Below are positions 30,720 to 38,909 of a stretch of DNA of 64,000 nt, piece by piece. Below the pieces are notes generated by a model. It saw only the letters and a list, made by a program, of their open reading frames with translations, was not told the origin of the DNA and did not search any database. The position numbers were made by a program, and so were the translations under genes. The first letter of the stretch is position 1. Each line of letters opens with the position of its first letter. This stretch comes from CAVWXT01 sp963759115 (lineage in GTDB: Bacteria; Planctomycetota; Planctomycetia; Pirellulales; Thermoguttaceae), in assembly GCA_963759115.1 (NCBI GenBank), contig CAVWXT010000006.1, positions 1,704,469 through 1,768,468 on the forward strand, read 5' to 3'.

Positions 30720-31004
30720 TTACGGCGGCGGCGGACGCCTGGCAGTAATCAAGCTCAAGAGGGCCACGAAGAGGGCCGCGCCGATGATCGACCAGATGAT
30801 GGGAAAGCCCTGCCCGCCGACCTGCAGCACGAATAGGTCGGGCAGCGCCAGAAGCCGCGCCAACCAGGTGCCCAGCAGCGCACCGATAAACCCCAGCACC
30901 ACCGACACCAGGCATCCGCCCCGGGAATATCCGGCGATCGCCTGGCCTAGCGCCCCACAAATCCCCGCGACCACCAGCAGCAGAATGAGGTCGACGATCG
31001 TCAT
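30720..31004 (-). CDS. GlsB/YeaQ/YmgE-family stress-response membrane protein
   Basis: 94 residues with three hydrophobic helices and the family signatures GALGQAIAG and GGCLVSVVLGFIGALLGTWL. The final segment PIIWSIIGAALFVALLSLI is typical. These transglycosylase-associated proteins are induced by envelope or acid stress. Neighbouring small membrane proteins support a stress cluster. Confidence 0.85.
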   Translation of the reverse strand: MTIVDLILLLVVAGICGALGQAIAGYSRGGCLVSVVLGFIGALLGTWLARLLALPDLFVLQVGGQGFPIIWSIIGAALFVALLSLITARRPPPP

Positions 31005-31026
31005 GTCGCCAATCTTTCGATGTTGC

Positions 31027-31521
31027 TCAGCGCCTCATCAACAGCAAGGCGCCCGCGGCAACCGCCAAAATCGCCAGAATCTGGCCACCGTGCGAAACGC
31101 TTATACCCAATAGTTGGATCAAGCCGGTGGCCAACAGCCAAATCCCCAGCAGCAGGTAACCCCATTCTTGTTGGCGCCGCCAATTCCAAGGCATCATCGT
31201 CGTGCTCCGCTGCCGGTTGGTTACGGCTGGTGCTCGTGTTCCGCAACGGGTGGTTCCGTGGCTGTCGGCGCGCTGATAGTGCGACGGCTGCCGGAGCCCC
31301 TCTCCCGCTTTGCGCAACGCAGCGCCCGCTTTGTCGAGAATCTCGCCTCCGGCTTCCTGCGTCTTTTCGACCGCATCGTGCGTCTTCTCCTTCAGTTCCT
31401 TCTTGTCGACCGTGATGCTGGCATCGTTCTCGGTGTTTCGCACGTGAATCACGCCCACGTGGGCCAAGAGGATGCCGACCAACGCGAGTATTGCAATCAC
31501 TATCAGAATCCATCGGCTCAT
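31027..31521 (-). CDS. Small membrane protein, possibly two fused genes
   Basis: 164 residues in one frame. Residues 1-75 begin MSRWILIVIAILALVGILLA (one helix) and continue as a charged coiled region (KKELKEKTHDAVEKTQEAGG). Residues 110-164 are a separate two-helix unit beginning MPWNWRRQQEWGYLLLGIWL with its own ATG at 31194 and a GGAG upstream. The link between them is low-complexity. Either this is a real fusion, or a lost stop codon joined two small genes. Confidence 0.5.
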   Translation of the reverse strand: MSRWILIVIAILALVGILLAHVGVIHVRNTENDASITVDKKELKEKTHDAVEKTQEAGGEILDKAGAALRKAGEGLRQPSHYQRADSHGTTRCGTRAPAVTNRQRSTTMMPWNWRRQQEWGYLLLGIWLLATGLIQLLGISVSHGGQILAILAVAAGALLLMRR

Positions 31522-31533
31522 GGCAATTCTCCT

Positions 31534-31925
31534 TCATTCGCGCCCTGATGACGTGGTCGCAGCCAACTGCTCTTCAAGGACTTGAACCAGCTCGGCCGGG
31601 TCAACCGGTTTGGCAAGAACCCGCTCGGCCCCCGCTTCCATTGCCTGATACACCGAATCAATTCGGGGAGTGCCGGTCAGGAAGACTTGATGAGTGTTCG
31701 GCTGTGCCTCACGGATCCGTCGGCAGACGTCGGCGCCGTCCAATCCGGGCCTGCGATAGTCGAACACGACCGCGTCGTAGTTGTTCTTGCGGGCGAGTTC
31801 CAACGCCCTCGAAGCCACCCATGCGGTCTCCGTCCGCCAGTCTCTCGACAAGAGGATTTTCGCCACGTGGCGCAAGCCTCTTCGTCGTCGCCGACGATGA
31901 GAATATTGACTGATGTGGTTGCCAT
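31534..31925 (-). CDS. Single-domain response regulator, frameshifted
   Basis: The ATG at 31925 begins MATTSVNILIVGDDEEACAT (acidic pocket DDEE). After a frame slip near 31868 the receiver continues with AKILLSRDWRTETA, VVFDYRRPGLDGADVC (phospho-accepting Asp), VFLTG (conserved Thr) and VLAKPVDPAEL (conserved Lys). No output domain is present, so it would act by protein contact. It lies 13 bp upstream of the small membrane-protein cluster on the same strand. Confidence 0.75.
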
Positions 31926-32456
31926 TGCGTGTCTCCTCAGTGGGCTCTTGGCGGTTGCCCCCATGTCGACGTATACGCAGACCGGACACTTCCGACTCGG
32001 GACATCTCAAGCAACACGAGCGAAGCCCGTGGAACGGCCTCTAACGGCGGTCTTGGGCTTGCAGCGGTTGGCAACTTCCCGGCGCCAGCTTCCAACCACC
32101 TATAATGACTTTTATGCGCGGACCCGGCCGGAGGCAAGTCACACGGCGGGGGGCGAGACGCCGCGGGCCTTTTTGGCCATCTTGGCTGACATTTTTCGCA
32201 CGCCCTCCAAACCGACGGTCGTCTCCGTAACTCCGCCAGGGCGATGAGGAATCGGCGAATCGGCGACTTGCCGACGGGCAGCCGCAGCCACCTCGCCGCG
32301 CGGCACTTCACCTCGGCTGGCCAATTGACTAGACTGTTGGCGGAAATCCTCCCGGCCTGCCGCTAAGGACCTGGCGTAGAGCGGATTTCAATCCGTTGGA
32401 ACGGAATGAATTCCGTTCTATGAACTTGTTCGCCGACAACCGCCAAGGACCAACGC
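31926..32456. other. Intergenic with dispersed repeat
   Basis: 530 bp with no supportable gene. One complete GTAGAG-type repeat lies at 32375-32422, directly before the methyltransferase leader. Confidence 0.45.
32375..32422. repeat. Dispersed double-palindrome repeat, copy 2
   Basis: cgtagagcggatttcaatcc followed by ggaacggaatgaattccgtt: dyads cggatttcaatccg and gaacggaatgaattccgttc, each nearly perfect. It is the best copy of the family. Confidence 0.85.
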
Positions 32457-33884
32457 ATGAAAATCAGCCTCTTGACCGACCTGGAACTCCGCAAGCTTCA
32501 CGATGCGTCGATCCACATCCTGGAGACGATCGGCGTCCACGTACCACACCCCGAAATGCTGAACTTGTTCGCCGAAGCGGGCGCGGTGGTGGATTCCGAC
32601 AGCCAACGCGTACGGATCCCCGAGACCTTGGTTACCCGCTGCCTGGAAATCGCCGGCAAGTCGTTCACGATCTACGGTCGCGACCGGAGCAAGAAGGCGG
32701 AATTCGGCTTGGGAAAACGCAACTACAACAGCAGTGCCGGCCAGGCACTTTGGGTCAACGACGATCTCACCCGCCGCTACACCACCCTGGACGACGTCGC
32801 CGTGGCCAGCCGCCTGGCCGATGGGCTGCCTTCGATCAACATCGTGGGGTCGATGTCCGATCCGCACGAATTGCCCGTGGAGTGGCGGTGCGTGGCGGTC
32901 GCCGCCGAGCAGATCAAGAACACCACCAAGCCGATCACTTTCTGGTTCCACGATCGGGCGTCGGCTAAGTTCCTGATGGAACTGTTCGCCATCGTAGCCG
33001 GAAGCGAAGACGAGGCCGCCCGCTATCCCCTGGCGTATCCCTTCCTGGAGCCGATCAGCCCGCTGAGGTTCCCCCAACGCGGCGTGGATCTGTTGTTCGA
33101 GACCTGCCGCTTGAACTTGCCGGTGCCGATCGGACCGATGGCACAGGTGGGCGTCTCGGCAGTGGGCACGCTGGCCGGCACGATGGCCCAGCAGAACGCC
33201 GAAATCCTGGCCGGACTGTGCATCGTGGAGTTGATCCATCCGGGCACGCCGGTCTGCTACGGCGGCATTCCCCACGCCTTCGACATGCAAACGACGCAAG
33301 TAATCTTCAGCGGTCCGGAACAGGCCCTGATGGCCGTCGGGCTGACGGAGTTGGGCAAATCGTACGGCCTGCCGATCTACATCAACGTGGGGCTCACCGA
33401 CAGCAAGTTGCCCGACGCCCAGGCCGGCCTCGAGGCGGGCATTACACTGGCGTGCGGGGCGATGGCCGGGGCCGACATCTTCGGACATTTTGGCATCTGC
33501 GGGGCCGACCAGGGGGCGTCGCTTGCCCTGTTGGTCCTCCAGCACGAGATCATTCGCTACGTGGAGCGATTGCTCCGCGGCATCGAGATCAGCGACGAGA
33601 ACCTGGGCCTCGAAGTGATTGAGGAGGGCATCGCGGCCGGCAGCTTCCTCGGACTGGAGCACACGGTCCAACATTTCCGCAAGGAGTTGTGGTTCCCGCA
33701 GTTGCTCGACCGGCGATACTGGGAGGGCTGGGCCACCGGCGGCCGCGAAGACATGCACGCCCGCTGTCGGGCCTTGAAGGATCGCATCCTTCAGCAGCAC
33801 AAGCCGCAGCCTTTGGACGAACATCAACGGAAGGCTGTCGACGGCGTGGTGGAAGCGGCGAAACGACATCTCCTCGTTCCGTAG
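32457..33884 (+). CDS. MttB-family methyltransferase (trimethylamine methyltransferase superfamily, non-pyrrolysine)
   Basis: 475 residues from the ATG at 32457 (AAGGA upstream). The whole protein follows the MttB TIM barrel: LLTDLELRKLHDASIHILET, the glycine-rich YNSSAGQALWV, GPMAQVGVSAVGTLAGTMAQ, AGADIFGHFGICGADQGAS and the C-terminal WEGWATGGREDMHARCRA. The open frame has no internal UAG, so it belongs to the group lacking pyrrolysine, some of which demethylate quaternary amines such as glycine betaine. No corrinoid protein gene is adjacent, so the partner must be elsewhere. Confidence 0.88.
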   Translation: MKISLLTDLELRKLHDASIHILETIGVHVPHPEMLNLFAEAGAVVDSDSQRVRIPETLVTRCLEIAGKSFTIYGRDRSKKAEFGLGKRNYNSSAGQALWVNDDLTRRYTTLDDVAVASRLADGLPSINIVGSMSDPHELPVEWRCVAVAAEQIKNTTKPITFWFHDRASAKFLMELFAIVAGSEDEAARYPLAYPFLEPISPLRFPQRGVDLLFETCRLNLPVPIGPMAQVGVSAVGTLAGTMAQQNAEILAGLCIVELIHPGTPVCYGGIPHAFDMQTTQVIFSGPEQALMAVGLTELGKSYGLPIYINVGLTDSKLPDAQAGLEAGITLACGAMAGADIFGHFGICGADQGASLALLVLQHEIIRYVERLLRGIEISDENLGLEVIEEGIAAGSFLGLEHTVQHFRKELWFPQLLDRRYWEGWATGGREDMHARCRALKDRILQQHKPQPLDEHQRKAVDGVVEAAKRHLLVP

Positions 33885-34050
33885 GAGCCTGCTTTTGCGC
33901 ATTCGGCAGACGCCCGGAGAAATAGCCAGATGATTCCGCTGCCGGACGCAATCTCATCGTGCTACCGGCCTGCCAGCACTCGCGATGTGCATTCGTGGTC
34001 GTTCGGAGCCATTCGTGCGCCCAGAGACCCTAATGCGACGGGATGGCGGA

Positions 34051-34619
34051 TGGCAGGCAAGACGCTGAATGATGAGGCGGTATTTGGACCGAAACGGGAT
34101 TATGAATGCGCGTGCGGCAAATACCGCGGCGAAGAACATAACCGCATGATCTGTGACCAATGCGGTGTGAAGATTACCGCGTCGGCGAGCCGACGTGCCC
34201 GATTCGGCCATATCGACTTGCCCAATCCGGTCCAACACCCTCTCGGCGAACCATCCGCATTCTTGGAGGCTTTTCCCGTCATGCCCGCAGCGTTCCGGGA
34301 GTCGCCTGCGGGGACCGTTCTCGATCCGCTGTACGAGGAAGTTCTGCATCTCGTGTCCCCGTTCAGGGCCGAGTTGGTCGCGGGCGTTCTCGCATCAATT
34401 GTCCAAGTGATTCTCCCGGTCCTCGTCGTTTCGATCGGATGGAATCTTAGGGAGGCGGACCTGCTCGCGCGGCGCCGCTCTCGTTGCATTCCGCACATCC
34501 GACGACGGCCGCTGTATTCAATGCGGTTTTCTGCTCGAAGGTCTCCGGGTTTCAGAGTGTCCGGGCTGTGGCAGAAGTTTGCAGGTTCCTTGGGGCCCAA
34601 GGCCGTAGCGATCGGTTGA
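34051..34619 (+). CDS. Stand-alone protein resembling the RNA polymerase beta-prime zinc-binding module
   Basis: About 189 residues from the ATG at 34051 (an upstream ATG at 33930 is in frame). Residues 8-58 read NDEAVFGPKRDYECACGKYR, then MICDQCGVKITASASRRARF and GHIDLPNPVQHP. This closely parallels the RpoC N-terminal zinc domain, with Cys20-x-Cys22 and Cys35-xx-Cys38. It is followed by FPVMPAAFRESPAG and one membrane-like helix (LVAGVLASIVQVILPVLVVS). A second zinc ribbon (CIQCGFLLEGLRVSECPGCG) lies in the next frame at 34513-34590, so the C-terminus is probably frameshifted. It is far too short for a polymerase subunit. Function unknown. Confidence 0.6.
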
Positions 34620-34671
34620 TCGTATCGTCGCAACGGGCTATCGTGAGGTTGGCCGGCGACGGAGTCCGCGC

Positions 34672-35140
34672 ATGAGGTTCTTCAAGTGGATTGAATGGAA
34701 CCAGCCCTTTCAAGGTGCTGACTTGGTTGCCTGGATAAACTGGAGAACGAAAACACGCTAGAAGCAAGTCGTTTCGCAACGCACGCTCCGTGTCGCAACG
34801 GCCAGCAACTTGGCGCTGTCACGTCGCCAAAACGATACCAAGCGCGAAAACGCCTGAACTCCCGTTGGTTTCATCACTTAGGCTCACCTTGAAAGGGCTG
34901 ATTGAATGGAACCTACAGAAGATTGAAGCCCACGCCCTCGCGTCCGAAGACGTCTAGGCTGCGTTCGACCGGGTATTCAGCCTCGAGCAGCGCAAGGACG
35001 GCTCCTGCCAGATGTTTGCCGAGACGCCGTCGGGCCGCCCAATATGGGTGCTCTGGCGTTACGACCGCGAAGACGACGAGATCCCTGATATCTTCGGAGA
35101 GTTGGGCAACGTGCCTATTTTCGTGATCACCGCCTACTGA
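34672..35140 (+). pseudogene. BrnT-like toxin gene disrupted by a MITE and an in-frame TAG
   Basis: Removing the 197-bp insert and one target-site copy gives MRFFKWIEWNLQKIEAHALA followed by SEDV, a TAG stop (34955-34957) and AAFDRVFSLEQRKDG, IWVLWRYDREDDEIP, FVITAY. This 'EWNxxKIExHxL...VxWRYD' pattern resembles BrnT-type or related RelE-like small toxins. One GAG-to-TAG change would explain the stop. The downstream small gene (35152), 11 bp away, is a plausible antitoxin. Confidence 0.7.
34703..34899. mobile_element. 197-bp MITE with 15-bp perfect inverted repeats and 14-bp target duplication
   Basis: The element begins agccctttcaaggtg (34703-34717) and ends caccttgaaagggct (34885-34899), exact inverted repeats. 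Both sides carry gattgaatggaacc (34689-34702 and 34900-34913). Excision would rejoin the reading frame of the toxin-like gene exactly. It encodes nothing and must be mobilised in trans. Confidence 0.92.
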
Positions 35141-35151
35141 GGAAACCTCCG

Positions 35152-35412
35152 ATGACTACCCCCAAAACCGATCCGCGCAGCCCGGGGCGTCGAGCCCATG
35201 ACGAGGAGATTGCTGCGGAACCGCAGTTGACGCCCATTGAGTTGCCGCCCGACGCCGCACCGTCGTCGATGGAGGCCCATCGAGCCCGTCTCACACCGCA
35301 CGCCTTGGCCGTGCCGGGTGTCGTGGAGAATGGCCTGGTGCGTCCCCTCGATCCCTCGGTGAGACTACCGGAACATTCGCGGGTAATTATCGTGACGTCT
35401 GAGGCCACGTGA
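35152..35412 (+). CDS. Putative antitoxin of the BrnT-like gene
   Basis: 86 residues with GAGGAAA before the ATG. The C-terminal segment GVVENGLVRPLDPSVRLPEH and SRVIIVTSE resembles the short beta-strand module of AF2212/DUF104-like antitoxins ('ENGxLRPLEPxxLPEGxRVxV'). The N-terminal half is disordered and acidic. Its position 11 bp after the broken toxin gene suggests the partner; the antitoxin itself is intact. Confidence 0.55.
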   Translation: MTTPKTDPRSPGRRAHDEEIAAEPQLTPIELPPDAAPSSMEAHRARLTPHALAVPGVVENGLVRPLDPSVRLPEHSRVIIVTSEAT

Positions 35413-35433
35413 CGGCCGCGGGTTGACGGGAGA

Positions 35434-35859
35434 GTGCACGTGAATTCGCCCTCTGTGCGCCGGCACATGACGATGTTGCGGCTTGTGGCCGAGGGAACCT
35501 TCTTCGCCTTCTGTTCGTTGGGGCTGGCAGCTGCCGCGGAGCCTGCCCCGGCCTGGAAAGCCTTCGAGAACGGCAGGTTCTCGTGGAAGGCGTCCGAGCC
35601 GCTGGTGGCGCCGGAAGCCAAGGCCGCTGATCCGGCGATCCGCATCAAGAATCCTTCGATCATCCGCTACGAGGGACGCTGGCACCTGCTCTGCAGCGTG
35701 CGATTGGCCTCGGGCAAGGTGGGCGTTCAGTACCTCAGTTTCGCCGATTGGAGGGACGCCGACCGCGTCCCCCGGCACTTGCTGAATCTCCATGAGTCGT
35801 ATTGCGGCGCCCCGCAGGTTCTCATCGACAACTCCTCACGCGATGGCGAATCGACCTAG
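35434..35859 (+). pseudogene. Secreted GH62/GH43-like arabinofuranosidase, truncated
   Basis: 141 residues from GTG 35434 (GGGAGA upstream; ATGs at 35467 and 35473 are alternatives). A signal peptide ends GLAAAAEPAPA. The mature text IRIKNPSIIRYEGRWHLLCS and VGVQYLSFADW matches the first blade of the five-bladed arabinofuranosidase fold, where the family usually has K-D-P-S. Here the Asp is Asn. The protein stops after about one third of the expected length, at the edge of a group II intron remnant, so insertion or recombination probably removed the rest. Confidence 0.6.
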
Positions 35860-35927
35860 GTGAGCCCTCGCGGGCTTTCCCTGTCACGCCACCGTGCGTA
35901 CGGGTCCGTACACGGCGGTTCGGCTGG
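35860..35927. other. 3' end of a group II intron-like element
   Basis: gtgcgtacgggtccgtacac and gagccctcgcgggct form the hairpins commonly seen just downstream of bacterial group II intron reverse transcriptases, read on the minus strand. This places the intron end against the truncated glycosidase. Confidence 0.5.
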
Positions 35928-36480
35928 TTAAGCAGTCGGTCGAGCAACCAGAGTCGGCAGGCCCAGCGACTGAAAGTAGACAATGGGCAGTGCGTAGTTC
36001 AGGGCGGGGCTGCGGGCGAGCCGCCACGGTCCGTGAGGACTCCCGGCGGTTTGGGCCGCCAGGTCCTTTCCCACCATCCGGGCGCGAAGTTCCGCAAACC
36101 GTCGTTTCCCTCGCTTCCACTGCTTTCAAAGGACGCTTCGCAAGCGTCGTCGTATCCACGAGTCCAGGTCGGCTAGCACCGAGGGGTCTGACAGAAGCCG
36201 AAGTACGCCCGCCACCCGTTGAGGTAGCGGGACAGTTGCTCCACCATCTACGGCAGACCGATCCCCCGTGTTCGACGCGTCAGTTCCCGGATACGTTCCT
36301 TGAACCGCACCATGGACACGGGCTTTGTCGTCTGTTGCCAACTCGCCCGGCCCGCCTGGCCTCGCATCCGGTTTCTGTACGTCAGGTCGCGGTTTTGCTC
36401 CGCACTTCCTTCAGACGACGCCTCACGACGCCGCCCTTGCGCTTCGCTAACCCTTCACCTCCATCAGGTTGGGTAGAGGA
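35928..36480 (-). pseudogene. Group II intron reverse transcriptase/maturase, C-terminal remnant
   Basis: The minus strand reads MVRFKERIRELTRRTRGIGL, a stop, MVEQLSRYLNGWRAYFGFCQ TPRC, a stop, then in another frame ADLDSWIRRRLRSVL and KRGKRRFAELRARMVGKD, and finally NYALPIVYFQSLGL before TAA (35930-35928). This is the group II maturase (GIIM) domain. In-frame stops and frame changes show it is dead. The RT domains are absent: the 5' part is missing before the tRNA-Cys. Confidence 0.75.
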
Positions 36481-36558
36481 GTTCCACCTCCAAACTGTCA
36501 AACATGCTCGGCATACAACGAAAATCGCCGGCAACCGTTGGCGGCTGTCGGCGAAGAG

Positions 36559-36630
36559 AGGCGCCGGTGGGAGTCGAACCCACGATGGCGGATTTGCAAT
36601 CCGCTGCCTTAGCCACTTGGCTACGGCGCC
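36559..36630 (-). tRNA. tRNA-Cys (anticodon GCA)
   Basis: The acceptor stem is GGCGCCG with CGGCGCC and discriminator T (U). The D arm is GCC-AAGTGGCTAA-GGC, the anticodon stem GCGGA/TCCGC encloses TTGCAAA (anticodon GCA), and the T arm is GTGGG-TTCGACT-CCCAC. 72 nt, no encoded CCA. An integrase fragment follows on its 5' side. Confidence 0.95.
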
Positions 36631-36682
36631 ACGTCTACATAACTAATTGAAAATAAACGACTTACGCGCTATGATAGAGGTG

Positions 36683-36707
36683 TTGGCAGTAAATCTTGGC
36701 AGTAAAT
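36683..36707. repeat. Tandem repeat between tRNA-Cys and integrase
   Basis: ttggcagtaaat occurs at 36683-36694 and 36696-36707 (13-bp period). It mirrors the AAAACTACGCC tandem repeat that lies in the same relative position beside tRNA-Ser, and is a candidate recombinase-binding or attachment sequence. Confidence 0.55.
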
Positions 36708-36763
36708 TACGCGATACTGCCTTCACTGCCTTGCCCAAGCTACTCTGGAGAGGGGAAGCAATC

Positions 36764-37465
36764 ATGGGACGCCGCAAACGAATTCGCAACAACGGGTATT
36801 GGTTCTATGCCGGTCGGGGATGGGTGAGAACCGATGGTAAATCGTCAATTTTGCTGGGTGGCGAACAGGGAAAGTCTATCAAGAGTGAGGATGAAAGGGA
36901 AGAGGCGAAGAGAGCCTATGCCCGGTATCTTACGGAAGAGGGCAAGGTAGCAGAACAGCCGGCCCCCAACACTCTGACGGTGGCAGAGGCGTGTGACGCC
37001 TACCTTGACAGTATCCGTGAGGGGCACGACGAAACCTATCGGATGAGGGCTGACTTGCTTTTCGATCTTTGCTCCGGGTATCCGGCAAGGTTCCAGGTCA
37101 AGAAGGCAAGGCTCATCGAGTCGAACCCTCTCAAGGGGTTGAAGGTTCCGGTAGTTGGGAAACGGGACACTTACCTATCACCCAAAACGGAAGAGGCAAT
37201 CTATCGGTTCGCGCGTCCCGCCCTAGCTACGGCTGACAGTGTGCCGCACACGCCGTCTGCGGCGAGTCACGTTACCAGGGGGCCATCTCACGCGGCCGCA
37301 AAGGTGGAGCGGGCTGGCAGCCCGCGCCACGGGGCGATTGAGCCTCCCATGGCGCTCGATCGCCGGGGCGGCCTCCGTAGGAGGCAGTGGCTGAGGTTTC
37401 CGCACACTCAGAAGGCGAGGCCAACGACGGACGTTTGCCGTCGGCAGCGGGAAACCGCGAATTGA
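36764..37465 (+). pseudogene. Tyrosine recombinase (integrase), truncated
   Basis: The ATG at 36764 follows AGGGGAAG (an in-frame TTG at 36647 is less likely). MGRRKRIRNNGYWFYAGRGW and the following KSEDEREEAKRAYARYL are the N-terminal arm-binding domain, TLTVAEACDAYLDSIREG begins the core-binding domain, and ESNPLKGLKVPVVGKRDTYL its end. After about 37210 (EEAIYRF) the sequence becomes unrelated low-complexity Arg/Pro text, and the catalytic R-H-R-Y domain is gone. It probably inserted a former island at the tRNA-Cys. Confidence 0.75.
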
Positions 37466-37654
37466 GAAGGAGCAACCGGCCGTCGCCGGGATCGAAGCCG
37501 AACCGTGTGCCGATGGCAGCGGTCCGGCGTATTGAACACACCTATGCCACAGGTGCTGGCCTAATTTCTAGAGGAGTTTTTGGGCAAAGGAAGTGGGAGG
37601 GAAACGACTGGGTGGGGAGTTGTTGTCTGCAAAAATAGGATTTCCTACCGGATG

Positions 37655-38220
37655 CTACTGTTCAAACTCCACTCGCCGTCGTTCGAGTTCGGCCATGATT
37701 TCCGGGCACTCTTTGAGTTCGGTCAACGGCTGAAGCTGGCTGCGGATGTAGAGCCAATCGAGCCTGCCGGTCTGACGAACGATGATCCCTTCCACGTCGA
37801 GCCAATCTTTGGCACGGGCCGCGAAAGCCTTCATCACCACCAGATCCTCCGCCGAGCAAGTGCGGAGCGGCACCTGCGGCAGAAAGGTGAACAGACTCGA
37901 TCGCGCGACGGCCGACTCTTCGAAAGGCAGCCCGCCCAAGGCAATGTCGAGGCCGACGCCGGAGCGGCGCGGGCCAGCAACACGCGCCGCGTGAGGGCGA
38001 ACTCGACGGCGTCCGCGATGCGGGCGTCAAAATGCTCGAGGAGCTTGCGGACAAACGGTTCCTCGCGGCCGAAACCAGTCAGCAAGGTCAAATCCACGTC
38101 GATGGTCTCGCGTGGTTCGCCCCATCGCTGTAACGCCAAGCCGCCAATGAAGCAGAATCGCCACCCCTCGGATTCACAGAGGGCCTGAAGTTCGGCGGCA
38201 GCCCGGATGACCTCATTCAC
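37655..38220 (-). CDS. Nucleotidyltransferase-like toxin (AbiEii/MNT-type), frameshifted
   Basis: The GTG at 38220 starts a 188-residue protein when a frame slip near 37955 is bridged. FCFIGGLALQRWGEPRETID, VDLTLLTGFG carries the nucleotidyltransferase GG-W...D-x-D pattern. After the slip, SSLFTFLPQVPLRTCSAEDL, VVMKAFAARAKDWLDVEGII matches the AbiEii/DUF nucleotidyltransferase tail. Such proteins often transfer nucleotides to tRNA or to partner toxins in type IV/VII-like systems. The start overlaps the upstream small gene by 8 bp. Confidence 0.65.
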
Positions 38221-38473
38221 GGCCGGCCGCTTTCTTGAACCATTGTTGCTGTTCGACTAGTCCGGAAGTTGGCCGCGGCGCGCGGGGAGCAACGGTGTAA
38301 TCGGCTGGACCGCACAAGAGCGCGATGGCGCGCTGTGGATCCAGTCGCCGCAATTCCTCCCGCCGCAACCGTTCCAGTTCGGGGCCCGCTGTTTGCCACG
38401 CCCGCACCCAACGGCGGCCCAGAGCAATCTGTTCGGGCGTCCAATCTCCCAGACTCGAAGGCTCGATGCTCAT
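38213..38473 (-). CDS. Probable antitoxin partner of the nucleotidyltransferase
   Basis: 86 residues from ATG 38473 (MSIEPSSLGDWTPEQIALGR). It is a helical, arginine/glutamate-rich protein (ELERLRREELRRLDPQRAIA) ending FKKAAGRE. It overlaps the nucleotidyltransferase start (stop TGA inside GTGAATGA). The identification rests on operon order; I do not recognise a named family. Confidence 0.5.
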   Translation of the reverse strand: MSIEPSSLGDWTPEQIALGRRWVRAWQTAGPELERLRREELRRLDPQRAIALLCGPADYTVAPRAPRPTSGLVEQQQWFKKAAGRE

Positions 38474-38744
38474 GACTCCATTGTGGCCGCTGCTGCGGGG
38501 CGACACAAGTGGGCTTGCGAGTGCCCTTTCTGGAGCTCATAGCCCAACGGTGATGGGCGGCAAGCCGTGCATTCGGGGCTTGCGCGTCACGGTCGGGACT
38601 GTTGTCGGCTTGTTGGCCGCGGTGAAATCGCGGGTGCGCATTGTGGCGGCTTATCCCCATCTGGAACCGGCAGACCTTGACGAAGCCCTGGCCTATGCGG
38701 CCTGGCGATTGGAAGAACGTGAGGAGGAACTGGTGACCTCGTAG
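38466..38744 (+). CDS. DUF433 protein, N-terminus uncertain
   Basis: The conserved part reads PTVMGGKPCIRGLRVTVGTV, YPHLEPADLDEALAYAAWRL, EEREEEL, a nearly complete DUF433 domain (winged-helix antitoxin-type protein). The family's usual leader before 'VMGGKPCIRG' is absent. The first in-frame ATG (38466) lies within the divergent antitoxin gene, so the real start may be the GTG/ATG at about 38547-38552 and the N-terminus may be truncated. No DUF5615-type toxin follows. Confidence 0.6.
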   Translation: MLMTPLWPLLRGDTSGLASALSGAHSPTVMGGKPCIRGLRVTVGTVVGLLAAVKSRVRIVAAYPHLEPADLDEALAYAAWRLEEREEELVTS

Positions 38745-38909
38745 GTATTCCGAGCACACCCCCGCGACAGTCGGGGATTGCAGGGGCATCAGGGGCTGAG
38801 TACGATGAGTTCAGCTTGAGGGATCACGCTCTTCGCATTGCCCTGGCAGCCCACGTTGACCTCTCTTTCGGACACCTTGTCGACGAGAACACTGTTGTCG
38901 GAAAGCGAT

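Noticed and set aside
34955..34957. In-frame TAG near an MttB gene as possible pyrrolysine
   Set aside because: The TAG is in a toxin-like gene already broken by a MITE, the nearby MttB has no UAG, and no pyl genes are visible; a GAG-to-TAG mutation is simpler.
35894..36646. A 250-residue plus-strand frame before tRNA-Cys
   Set aside because: It is antisense to the group II maturase remnant and runs through the tRNA gene.
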